Shown here piece by piece: positions 42,101-54,100 of a DNA stretch of 64,000 nucleotides. This DNA is from Cladorhizidae sp. MBARI D1340-BT2 (Eukaryota > Porifera > Demospongiae > Poecilosclerida > Cladorhizidae), in the NCBI GenBank assembly GCA_028752905.1, contig JAQNBH010000003.1:3181609-3245608 (forward strand), written 5' to 3'. How positions within the stretch are numbered: the stretch's first letter is position 1; the number at the start of each line of letters is the position of its first letter. Both the position numbers and the translations under genes were made by a program. Under the pieces are notes generated by a model, which did not search any database, was not told the DNA's origin, and worked only from the letters and a program-made list of their open reading frames with translations.

Positions 42101-45100
42101 TTAGGATATTCCAAGAGTTAGGATATCTCCAGTTAGGATATCTTTAGTGTTAGGATATTCCAAGAGTTAGGATGTCCCCAAAGTTAGGGTATATCTCAAG
42201 AGATAAGAAATCTGTCTCCCAGAGTTAAAATCTCTGCCAACTTCCCCAGTTCGCCACTGAAATTGACTGTCTCGAGCCTGACAGTGAAGTTGTGACAATT
42301 TTTTCCTACCATGTTCTCCCTTTACCAACTATGCAATGTCTCGGCCATGGGGGCCAAGATGATGAAATTATTATATGTTGGTGTGGGTCTCTTTAATTAT
42401 AATTTTCCAGTGCATTGTCTTGTGTATAGAGAATAGAGGCAGGGAATTGATGCTCTACATATTCCCATTTAAATATCTCTCTTCTCCTTCCCTCTAACAG
42501 TTTGGCGGGAACTTGGTGAGTTTCTGCAATACCAAAGGTGTGGGTGTGCCGAAGACGGTCTGCGTGAGCCGTGTTGTCACGGAGAAGGAGTTGCTCCTCA
42601 GGTCACGTGACCTGGAAGCGTCATTAGCCGTGGAAAAGTTTGCCGAATTCTGTGAGATGAAGATTGCAGGAAGTTCAAGTACAACAGATAAAACTATCTG
42701 GGAGTTCATGAAGGTATGCATGTGTGTGTATACTTATATATATATTTACATATACTGGTTGTTAAGCCTCTTGTTGTATAGTACATAAAAAGCAGTTCAC
42801 TGTCATAAGTGTTGGGTGTCTTTATCATATCTCGCTATGAAGTGATGGCGTCAGATGTCATTGAAAGACGTAGCAGTTATGTGCATTTAGCTTCACTGTT
42901 TAGGCAATGAATTTCAACGAAACAATGAGGGAAGAATTATACTACTAGTATGGCCACGTCTATTATTAGCTACAATTGTCTATAGTTGTCCGTAATTTCC
43001 AAACGAGCTTCTGGTGGTGCTTTCCGACGTATCCAATGATTGTACACTTCTGGCTCTTGAAGGATGCTAGTGGCAAGCTTGTCGCAAGAGGATTGATCTC
43101 ATCTTGGACCCAAAAAAAGCTGTTTAGCCATGAAGGGTGTCCTTAATAGTTCTGTAGACGAACAAACTTCAAGGAGGGAAGTCAAGACCATCGCTAGCTC
43201 CTTCTTGGTTTGCCTTGAGAGACTTGCTCCTTCGTAATCTCCCTTACCTGGGCATTTCTTAAGTCTGGTTCGAGAGATTGACTCTGTCTTTGACTAACTC
43301 ATGAGATTAATTCCGGAGTTCTCCATCTAAAGATGTTTTTGGAAAGAATTTCTTTAATTTTTGTGTGTGTGTTATTTAGTAACAGTGTTTAGTAAGCACC
43401 TAGTCACAGTGTTTAGTAAGCACCTAGTCACAGTGTTTAGTAAGCACCTAGTCACAGTGCTTAGTAAGCACCTAGTCACAGTGTTTAGTAAGCACCTAGT
43501 CACAGTGTTTAGTAAGCACATAGTCAGTGTTTAGTAAGCACCTAGTCACAGTGTTTAAAGCACCTAGTCACAGTGTTTAGTAAGCACCTAGTCACAGTGT
43601 TTAGTAAGCACCTAGTCAAAGTGTTTAGTAAGCACCTAGTCAGTGTTTAGTAAGCACCTAGTCACAGTGTTTAGTAAGCACCTAGTCACAGTTGAGCACA
43701 CGTTCTCTTGCACATATAAAGCTCTAAATATACATTATTAACTTCCTGTTTCCTTCTTCTTTTCTTTAACAAGTCAGTCCAATGGATTGTTTTGTTTCCT
43801 CTATATAAATGTGCTAGTCGCAATGGATTGTTTTGTTGCCTCTATAAATGTGCTAGTTGCAATGGATTGTTTTGTTGCCTCTATATAAATGTGCTAGTTG
43901 CAATGGATTGTTTTGTTTCCTCTATATAAATGTGCTAGTTGCAATGGATTGTTTGGTTTCCTCTATATAAATGTGCTAGTTGCAATGGATTGTTTTGTTG
44001 CCTCTATATAAATGTGCTAGTTGCAATGGATTGTTTTGTTGCCTCTATATAAATGTGCTAGTCGCAATGGATTGTTTTTTTGCCTCTATATAAATGTGCT
44101 AGTCGCAATGGATTGTTTTTTTGCCTCTATAAATGTGCTAGTTGCAATGGATTGTTTGGTTTCCTCTATATAAATGTGCTAGTTGCAATGGATTGTTTTG
44201 TTTCCTCTATATAAATGTGCTAGTCGCAATGGATTGTTTTTTTGCCTCTATAAATGTGCTAGTTGCAATGGATTGTTTTGTTTCCTCTATATAAATGTGC
44301 TAGTTGCAATGGATTGTTTGGTTTCCTCTATATAAATGTGCTAGTTGCAATGGATTGTTTTGTTGCCTCTATAAATGTGCTAGTTGCAATGGATTGTTTT
44401 GTTGCCTCTATATAAATGTGCTAGTCGCAATGGATTGTTTTTTTGCCTCTATATAAATGTGCTAGTCGCAATGGATTGTTTTTTTGCCTCTATAAATGTG
44501 CTAGTTGCAATGGATTGTTTGGTTTCCTCTATATAAATGTGCTAGTTGCAATGGATTGTTTTGTTTCCTCTATATAAATGTGCTAGTCGCAATGGATTGT
44601 TTTTTTGCCTCTATAAATGTGCTAGTTGCAATGGATTGTTTTGTTGCCTCTATATAAATGTGCTAGTTGCAATGGATTGTTTTGTTGCCTCTATAAATGT
44701 GCTAGTTGCAATGGATTGTTTTGCAGAGTCGCCCACGCACTAAGCTGGATGGACCTCTATTTTGTTAGGTGCTTACTGCAGTGTTAGTTCTGGCTCATGT
44801 CATGACATGTCTCATCCTGCTCTAGAAGCAGAGAGAGTTTCTGCCCTTGTTGGGGGCCAGACAGACTTGTAGGTGTGCTTGCCTGGGTGTTGTGTAAGGG
44901 AGGGGGATGGTTACATGGACATTGATTCATAAATTGATTACATTGTGCATACCTATTGGATACTTCAACAGGGGGGGCAAAAAGGTTCCATCAGGGGGTG
45001 CAGTCGCTGCCACCCTCCCCCCCCCCTCTTAAATGAAACCCTGTTTCAAGGATGCTTCTATATAAGGGAACAACAATCATTTCTGGTCTTCCACTTTTTT

Positions 45101-48100
45101 TGTGTTGTTGCCTTTGTAAAGATGGCCGAGTGCACTCAACATTTTTCTCCTCTAGCAAAAAACAACAACAACCCTTGGTAACCATGGTTATTGCCTGCTC
45201 AGAGTCCAGCATGCACTTTGGTATATCTGTCGGCATTGTAGTATATTGTACCAGTGTTCTTGTTGTTGTGGTTGTTGTTATATTTGTTGTTGATGTTAAC
45301 GTAACTAATCATTGGCTTGTTAGGTGACGTTTGAGGACACGCCGAGGCGACACTTCCTCAAACTTTTGGGATACGATACGGAGGATCTGGAGAAGAAGGT
45401 ATGAATGATCATTCTGAAAAGAATGAGAGCCATAATATTTTAAAGTGTTGTTGTTGTTTGAGCTATCGCACAACGGCTGTATACTTGGTTGAAACTTGAA
45501 AAGGTGCAAAAAAATCAAGTGATTTCTGTTGACTCGGCCAATTGTACCACTCGGTGCTGATGATTGCAAGGTTTCCTGCTTGGCACCTGTTAGTTAAGTG
45601 TATTCATACCCTGAATGTCATGTGATCTAGTTGGTGCTGGCCAAGTACATACATACATGTGCTTAAGGGGGGACTATACCTGAAACTGGGGGGGGGAAAC
45701 GTCTGTTGATTTGGACTGCCCATAACTTTTTTTATAATTACTCTGTCCAAATAATATTATGCCCATATTGTTCCTTGATCTATGTGCTTTCCAATGATAT
45801 AAAAGATTAGTCTATAGGCATATTTTCTCAGAAGATACATGCAGAAATATCAAGGCATTCCAAAAAACTGACCACTTCTGCCCCCACACTTCCCTCTCAC
45901 CCATACTTACAAACCAAAAGCTGTAAATTGGTCTGTGGTTTGCCTAAGCTAATAGCTATTATATGAGCGAGACAATTTTTTTTTAACTTGATGGGTTGTC
46001 AAGTTATGGTGATTAGAAGAGGTGACCTTTGCAGATTTATCGTTAAGATCGCGTATTCACTAATACGGCAGGATGCGCCACTCCCCCCAGTTTAGTTATT
46101 GCATTTTTGTCTCCGCCATATAATAGCTATTAGCTTTAGGCAAACCACAAGACCAATTTACAGCTTTTGGTTTGTAAGTATGGGTGAGGGGAAGTGTGGG
46201 GGCAGAAGTGTTTAGTTTTTTGGAATGCCTTGATATTTCTGCATGTATCTTCTGAGAAAATATGCCTATAGACTAATATTTTATATCATTGGAAAGCACA
46301 TAGATCAAGGAACAATATGGGCAAAATATTATTTGGACAGAGTAATTATAAAAAAAAGTTATGGGCAGTCCAAGTCAACAGACGTTTTTCTCCCAGTTTC
46401 AGGTACAGTCCCCCCTTAATACATACATGTGCTTAATACATGCATGTGCTTAATACATGCATGTGCTTAATACATGCATGTGCTTAATACATACATGTGC
46501 TTTATACATACATGTGCTTAATACATGCATGTGCTTAATACATGCATGTGCTTAATACATACATGTGCTTAACACATACATGTGCTTGTAATGAAGCTTG
46601 TTGTTGTTGTTGTTTTTATACTGTCTATACTTGGCTATTTTAATTGGAGTTTTCTCCAGATTAAAAACAACAACAACTCAATTCTCCCTCCTTGTTTGTT
46701 GATAGTTCCTCAGCTTGTCTAAGCCGACGCCCTCTGCAAATGCTGCCGGATTGCTAGACGTGCATGAACTCTCTCAGAAGCTCGCCACTATTCCTCCAAT
46801 TGAGGAGGGGGAGAGGGAGTGGGAGGAGTCTCATGGCACCAACACGCCTACCCATAGTGACACCAGTTCCACCGTGGCTATATTTGGTTCTGAAGGAGGT
46901 GGGTGTGGTTGGTGGGTGAGGGTGTGGTTGGTTGGTTTCGCACTGGCACTGAATATGCAGAAGCAGTTCCAAGATTTGTTGGCTATTCTCCTTATATATT
47001 TCCACCCTTTACCTGGTGTATGTTCTAAACCTGCAGTGTATCGGGGAGTACAGTGGCACTGCCTAATGTATATTTGGTTTAGCCCATTTAGTGTTATTTT
47101 TAATGGCGGATGGCAAAACCTGAAAAATGCTGCAGTGCCAGGTATGGGGAATGTAATGCTGCAGTGCCAGGTATGGGGAATGTAATGTTGCAGTGCCAGG
47201 TATGGGGACTGTAATGCTGCAGTGCCAGGTATGGGGACTGTAATGCTGCAGTGCCAGGTATTGGGAATGTAATGCTGCAGTGCCAGGTATGGGGAATGTA
47301 ATGCTGCAGTGCCAGGTATGGGGAATGTAATGTTGCAGTGCCAGGTATGGGGAATGTAATGCTGCAGTGCCAGGTATTGGGAATGTAATGCTGCAGTGCC
47401 AGGTATGGGGAATGTAATGCTGCAGTGCCAGGTATGGGGACTGTAATGCTGCAGTGCCAGGTATGGGGAATGTAATGTTGCAGTGCCAGGTATGGGGAAT
47501 GTAATGCTGCAGTGCCAGGTATGGGGACTGTAATGCTGCAGTGCCAGGTATGGGGGCTGCAGTGCCAGGTATGGGGAATGTAATGCTGCAGTGCCAGGTA
47601 TGGGGACTGTAATGCTGCAGTGCCAGGTATGGGGAATGTAATGCTGCAGTGCCAGGTATGGGGACTGTAATGCTGCAGTGCCAGGTATGGGGACTGTAAT
47701 GCTGCAGTGCCAGGTATGGGGACTGTAATGTTGCAGTGCCAGGTATGGGGACTGTAATGCTGCAGTGCCAGGTATGGGGAATGTAATGTTGCAGTGCCAG
47801 GTATGGGGAATGTAATGCTGCAGTGCCAGGTATGGGGACTGTAATGCTGCAGTGCCAGGTATGGGGAATGTAATGCTGCAGTGCCAGGTATGGGGACTGT
47901 AATGCTGCAGTGCCAGGTATGGGGACTGTAATGCTGCAGTGCCAGGTATGGGGACTGTAATGCTGCAGTGCCAGGTATGGGGACTGTAATGCTGCAGTGC
48001 CAGGTATGGGGAATGTAATGTTGCAGTGCCAGGTATGGGGAATGTAATGCTGCAGTGCCAGGTATGGGGACTGTAATGCTGCAGTGCCAGGTATGGGGAC

Positions 48101-51100
48101 TGTAATGTTGCAGTGCCAGGTATGGGGACTGTAATGCTGCAGTGCCAGGTATGGGGACTGTAATGCTGCAGTGCCAGGTATGGGGAATGTAATGTTGCAG
48201 TGCCAGGTATGGGGACTGTAATGCTGCAGTGCCAGGTATGGGGACTGTAATGTTGCAGTGCCAGGTATGGGGACTGTAATGCTGCAGTGCCAGGTATGGG
48301 GACTGTAATGCTGCAGTGCCAGGTATGGGGAATGTAATGTTGCAGTGCCAGGTATGGGGAATGTAATGCTGCAGTGCCAGGTATGGGGACTGTAATGCTG
48401 CAGTGCCAGGTATGGGGACTGTAATGTTGCAGTGCCAGGTATGGGGACTGTAATGCTGCAGTGCCAGGTATGGGGACTGTAATGCTGCAGTGCCAGGTAT
48501 GGGGAATGTAATGTTGCAGTGCCAGGTATGGGGAATGTAATGCTGCAGTGCCAGGTATGGGGACTGTAATGCTGCAGTGCCAGGTATGGGGACTGTAATG
48601 CTGCAGTGCCAGGTATGGGGAATGTAATGTTGCAGTGCCAGGTATGGGGACTGTAATACTGCAGTGCCAGGTATGGGGACTGTAATGCTGCAGTGCCAGG
48701 TATGGGGAATGTAATGCTGCAGTGCCAGGTATGGGGAATGTAATGCTGCAGTGCCAGGTATGGGGACTGTAATGCTGCAGTGCCAGGTATGGGGACTGTA
48801 ATGCTGCAGTGCCAGGTATGGGGACTGCTGCTAGTGTACATGTGATTGTGTGTGATATTTAAGTGGTTGTACTTTGACTTCTGTAGAGGGGCGTGCCAGT
48901 GTGTTTGACACCATATCTCTGGCCGAGTCTTCAACTTCTTCGAAGGGAGTTTCCAACATGTCAGCACTGGGTAAGTACCTCTAGTGGCCTGGCAGGCCTT
49001 GTAGCAGCACGTGCACATATGCTGCCGTAATCACAGTGCCACACCCACTCCAATCATTCTTGACCCCCAAACATTTTGCTCCCCCCACCATTCTTGACCC
49101 CCAAACATTTTGCTCCCCCCATCATTCTTGAGCCTCAAATCATTATTTATTCCCCTCATGTCCATATCTTTCCAATCTTCTTGTTCCTGTTCCTCTTCTC
49201 TTATTTGTTTTAGTTTCTCTCTCTCCTCTCTCATGTTCCTGTCCTCCTCCTCCCTTGTCTCCCCTTCTTCCCCTCTTCATGTTCCTCCTTCGATTCCCTT
49301 TCTTCCCCTCTCCTCTCCCATTGTTCCTGTCCCTTCTCCCTCGTCTCCCGTTCTCCTCTCTCATATTGCTCTTCCTCCTCCCCCATCTCCCCTTCTTCCC
49401 CTCTCCTCTCTCTCCTCTCAGATATCCCAGCTGCTCCTCCTTCCTCCATGTCTTCCTTGATGTGCATCCCAACAGATCAAGGTAGTGCGTCAACTTGAAC
49501 CTTGCACTGTGTGCAAGCATGTGTGCGTACATGCATGTACATCATAGCATCTGTCAACTGATCATCACTCAGGTTGTTGTTGTTGTTGTTTGCTTGTCTA
49601 TTTTTGCGAGTAAAACAAAATTGGTGTTTGCGAGATATATACGTGTTTCTTTTCAAAAATATGGTTGAGTGGGTGCAAGATGAGTTCCCCAAATGTGCAG
49701 CGTAGCTATTCCCTACACCTATTTACTGTGTGTAGCACAGATGTGCAGCATGACTACTCCCACACCTATGTACTGTATGTAGCACAGATGTGCAGCATGG
49801 CCACTCCCACACCTATGTACTGTATGTAGCACATATGTGCAGCATGACTACCCCCACACCTATGTACTGTATGTAGCACAGATGTGCAGCATGGCTACCC
49901 CCACACCTATGTACTGTATGTAGCACAGATGTGCAGCATGGCCACTCCCACACCTATGTACTGTATGTAGCACAGATGTGCAGCATGACTACCCCCACAC
50001 CTATGTACTGTATGTAGCACAGATGTGCAGCATGACCACTCCCACACCTATGTACTGTATGTAGCACAGATGTGCAGCATGGCTACTCCCACACCTATGT
50101 ACTGTATGTAGCACAGATGTGCAGCATGGCTACTCCCACACCTATGTACTGTATGTAGCACAGATGTGCAGCATGGCTACTCCCACACCTATGTACTGTA
50201 TGTAGCACAGATGTGCAGCATGGCCACTCCCACACCTATGTACTGTATGTAGCACATATGTGCAGCATGACTACTCCCACACCTATGTACTGTATGTAGC
50301 ACAGATGTGCAGCATGGCCACTCCCACACCTATGTACTGTATGTAGCACAGATGTGCAGCATGGCCACTCCCACACCTATGTACTGTATGTAGCGCAGAT
50401 GTGCAGCATGACTACTCCCACACCTATGTACTGTATGTAGCACAGATGTGCAGCATGGCCACTCCCACACCTATGTACTGTATGTAGCACAGATGTGCAG
50501 CATGGCCACTCCCACACCTATGTACTGTATGTAGCACAGATGTGCAGCATGGCTACACTCCCACACCTATGTACTGTATGTAGCACAGATGTGCAGCATG
50601 ACGACTCCCACACCTATGTACTGTATGTAGCACAGATGTGCAGCATGGCTACCCCCACACCTATGTACTGTATGTAGCACAGATGTGCAGCATGGCCACA
50701 CCCACACCTATGTACTGTATGTAGCACAGATGTGCAGCATGACTACTCCCACACCTATGTACTGTATGTAGCACAGATGTGCAGCATGACTACCCCCACA
50801 CCTATGTACTGTATGTAGCACAGATGTGCAGCATGACTACTCCCACACCTATGTACTGTATGTAGCACAGATGTGCAGCATGGCCACTCCCACACCTATG
50901 TACTGTATGTAGCACAGATGTACAGCATGACTACTCCCACACCTATGTACTGTATGTAGCACAGATGTGCAGCATGGCTACCCCCACACCTATGTACTGT
51001 ATGTAGCACAGATGTGCAGCATGGCCACCCCCACACCTATGTACTGTATGTAGCACAGATGTGCAGCATGACTACTCCCACACCTATGTACTGTATGTAG

Positions 51101-54100
51101 CACAGATGTGCAGCATGGCTACTCCCACACCTATGTACTGTATGTAGCACAGATGTGCAGCATGACCACTCCCACACCTACATATGTACTGTATGTAGCA
51201 ACTTCACACGCATTGTGCCAAGTTTCTCACTTTACTCCACATGCAAGCAATTAAAAATACTTCATTCGTCCCCCACCCCTCCCCAAAAAGGAAGCCTGGT
51301 ATGCTGACATTTTTGTTTTAAGGAATGATCTATCATTAAGCTGTACTGTAGTTTGCTATAAGAATCTGGGGTGTTGCGATAGGCAGACAAAAGCTGTCAA
51401 TGCTATCATATGATGTGTTCTGTTTGCAACAAACTTGAGCAAAGAAGTCCACACTAGGAAGTCCACACAGGAGTGCCTCCCCTCTCTCAAGGGGGAGAGA
51501 TTCTGAGTGTTCCTGGTGGGCACAGGTGCCTGTGCAGCCTTCTTTGCTGGGCAGAGGTTCCTGTGCAGTTCCCCTGTAGGCAGAGATGCCTGTGCAGCCT
51601 TCCCTGGTGGGCAGAGGTGCCTTTGCAGCCTTCCCTGGTGGGCAGAGGTGCCTTTGCAGCCTTTCTTGGCAGAAACACTTTCAGAATCATCGAAATGGGC
51701 CAGGTAGAGTCTGTCAGCAGACAGCAACAACACTACCTTCAAGGCCTTGATCCCTCAAACAGGAAAGTGCAGAGTTGCTCTCCTTTATATAGATACAGTC
51801 TACTGGGCATGTGCAGGTTTAAAAAAATGTGACACTATGCATGTGGTCCATTAAAAAAAAAAGCGCTAATGGGTGGTCCCACAGAGGTCTTTATTATCAA
51901 TGCATGTGTTTATACATGTACTAGCATGTGGAGTGAGTGAGAGATCTGTACATGTGTCAGTATTGCGTTGTATTTGTCCAGAGCCTGACAGCCTTCTGGC
52001 TCAAGCCCTACTGGTCGGCAACTTTGAAGCTGCTGTGGATATCTGCATCAATGCTGATAGAATGGTATGTATAGCATGTATGCTTGTATTGCATGTGGTT
52101 GGTATGTGTATGCTTGTATTTAGCATTGCATGTGGTTGGTATGTGTATGCTTGTATTTAGCATTGCATGTGGTTGGTATGTGTATGCTTGTATTTAGCAT
52201 TGCATGTGGTTGGTATGTGTATGCTTGTATTTAGCATTGCATGTGGTTGGTATGTGTATGCTTGTATTTAGCATTGCATGTGGTTGGTATGTGTATGCTT
52301 GTATTTAGCATTGCATGTGGTTGGTATGTGTATGCTTGTATTTAGCATTGCATGTGGTTGGTATGTGTATGCTTGTATTTAGCATTGCATGTGGTTGGTA
52401 TGTGTATGCTTGTATTTAGCATTGCATGTGGTTGGTATGTGTATGCTTGTATTTAGCATTGCATGTGGTTGGTATGTGTATGCTTGTATTTAGCATTGCA
52501 TGTGGTTGGTATGTGTATGCTTGTATTTAGCATTGCATGTGGTTGGTACAGATGTGTATGCTTGTATTTAGCATTGCATGTGGTTGGTATGTGTATGCTT
52601 GTATTTAGCATTGCATGTGGTTGGTATGTGTATGCTTGTATTTAGCATTGCATGTGGTTGGTATGTGTATGCTTGTATTTAGCATTGCATGTGGTTGGTA
52701 TGTGTATGCTTGTATTTAGCATTGCATGTGGTTGGTATGTGTATGCTTGTATTTAGCATTGCATGTGGTTGGTATGTGTATGCTTGTATTTAGCATTGCA
52801 TGTGGTTGGTATGTGTATGCTTGTATTTAGCATTGCATGTGGTTGGTATGTGTATGCTTGTATTTAGCATTGCATGTGGTTGGTATGTATAATGGACAGG
52901 GTTGGTTCTGTGTCTTCTCTTCTGCTCCTTCCTCCTCATCCTTTCCACCTCCTCACCTTTCTTCCTCAATATATTCTTTTTTCCTCCTCTCCTTCTCCCT
53001 CCTGCTCTTCCTCCCTCCATCATCTCCTCCATCATCTCCTCCATCTTCCTCCATCTTCCTCCATCCTCCTCTATCTTCCTTTATCCTCCTCCATCCTCCT
53101 CCATCTTCCTCCATCCTCCTCCATCTTCCTCCATCCTCCTCCATCCTTCTTCATCCTCCACTTCATCCACTTTCTCCATCCTTCTCCTCCAATTCCTCCA
53201 TCCTTCTCCACTTCCTCCATCTTCCTTCATCCTCCACTTCCTCCTCCTCCATCCTTCCTCCATCCTTCTCCTCCAATTCCTCCATCCTTCTCCACTTCCT
53301 CCATCTTCCTTCATCCTCCACTTCCTCCTCCTCCATCCTTCCTCCATCCTTCTCCTCCAATTCCTCCATCCTTCTCCACTTCCTCCATCTTCCTTCATCC
53401 TCCACTTCCTTCTCCTCCACTTCCTTCATCCACTTCCTCCATCCTCCTCCACTTCCTCTTCCTTCATCCACTTCCTCCATCCTTCTCCTCCACTTCCTCC
53501 ATCTTCCTTCATCCTCCACTTCCTCCTCCTCCACTTCCTCCATCCTTCCTCCACTTCATCCATCCTCCTCCTCCCTACACCCTCCCCATCCTCTCCTCCT
53601 CCTCATTCAGGCAGAGGCTCTGGTGCTAGCTGTAGCTGGAGGTACTGGCCTTTTGAAGAAAACTCAACAAATCTTCTTCCAGAAGAAACCTAGAAAGATA
53701 TCCAAGGTGAGGACGAGTATGCATACAGATACAGTAAACCTCCAGAAGTTAGGAGTTAATTATGCGCCTATTCAGCCAGAAATGTTGCCAGAGAATTGAG
53801 GTGTGGCTAGTGGAAAGGGCGGACCCACACCGTTCACACTGACTGAGAATTTAGTTGCGTGATGTGCCTGTGCATGTACGTCCATTTGTCATGTGGCAGT
53901 CTCTTCTGCTGGAGGTTGTCAATGGCTTGCTGAGGAAGTTGTAGATATCAAGTGTCTTTGTTCAAATATTCCTGGAAGTCCAAGTTAGTTAGCCTGCTAG
54001 GGTAGATACTTAGCAGGTAGGATGTTCAAGCCTGTTAGGGTAGATACTTACAGACAGGAAGTCCAAGCCTGTTAGGGCAGATGCTTACAGGCAGAAAGTC

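Noticed and set aside
44969..45043. 75-bp element with CAGGG/CCCTG ends
   Set aside because: Too short, with homopolymer runs and an imperfect flank (TTCAA versus TTTCAA); cannot be told from chance.
47063..49018. 651-codon - strand frame
   Set aside because: Passes through the 29-bp array of intron 10 antisense to SEC31; no unique coding part.
52837..53799. Ser/Pro/Leu-rich open frames of 250-320 codons on +, and Glu/Trp-rich frames on -
   Set aside because: Translation of a pyrimidine tract before exon 14; every frame is open because C/T-only triplets cannot form stops.
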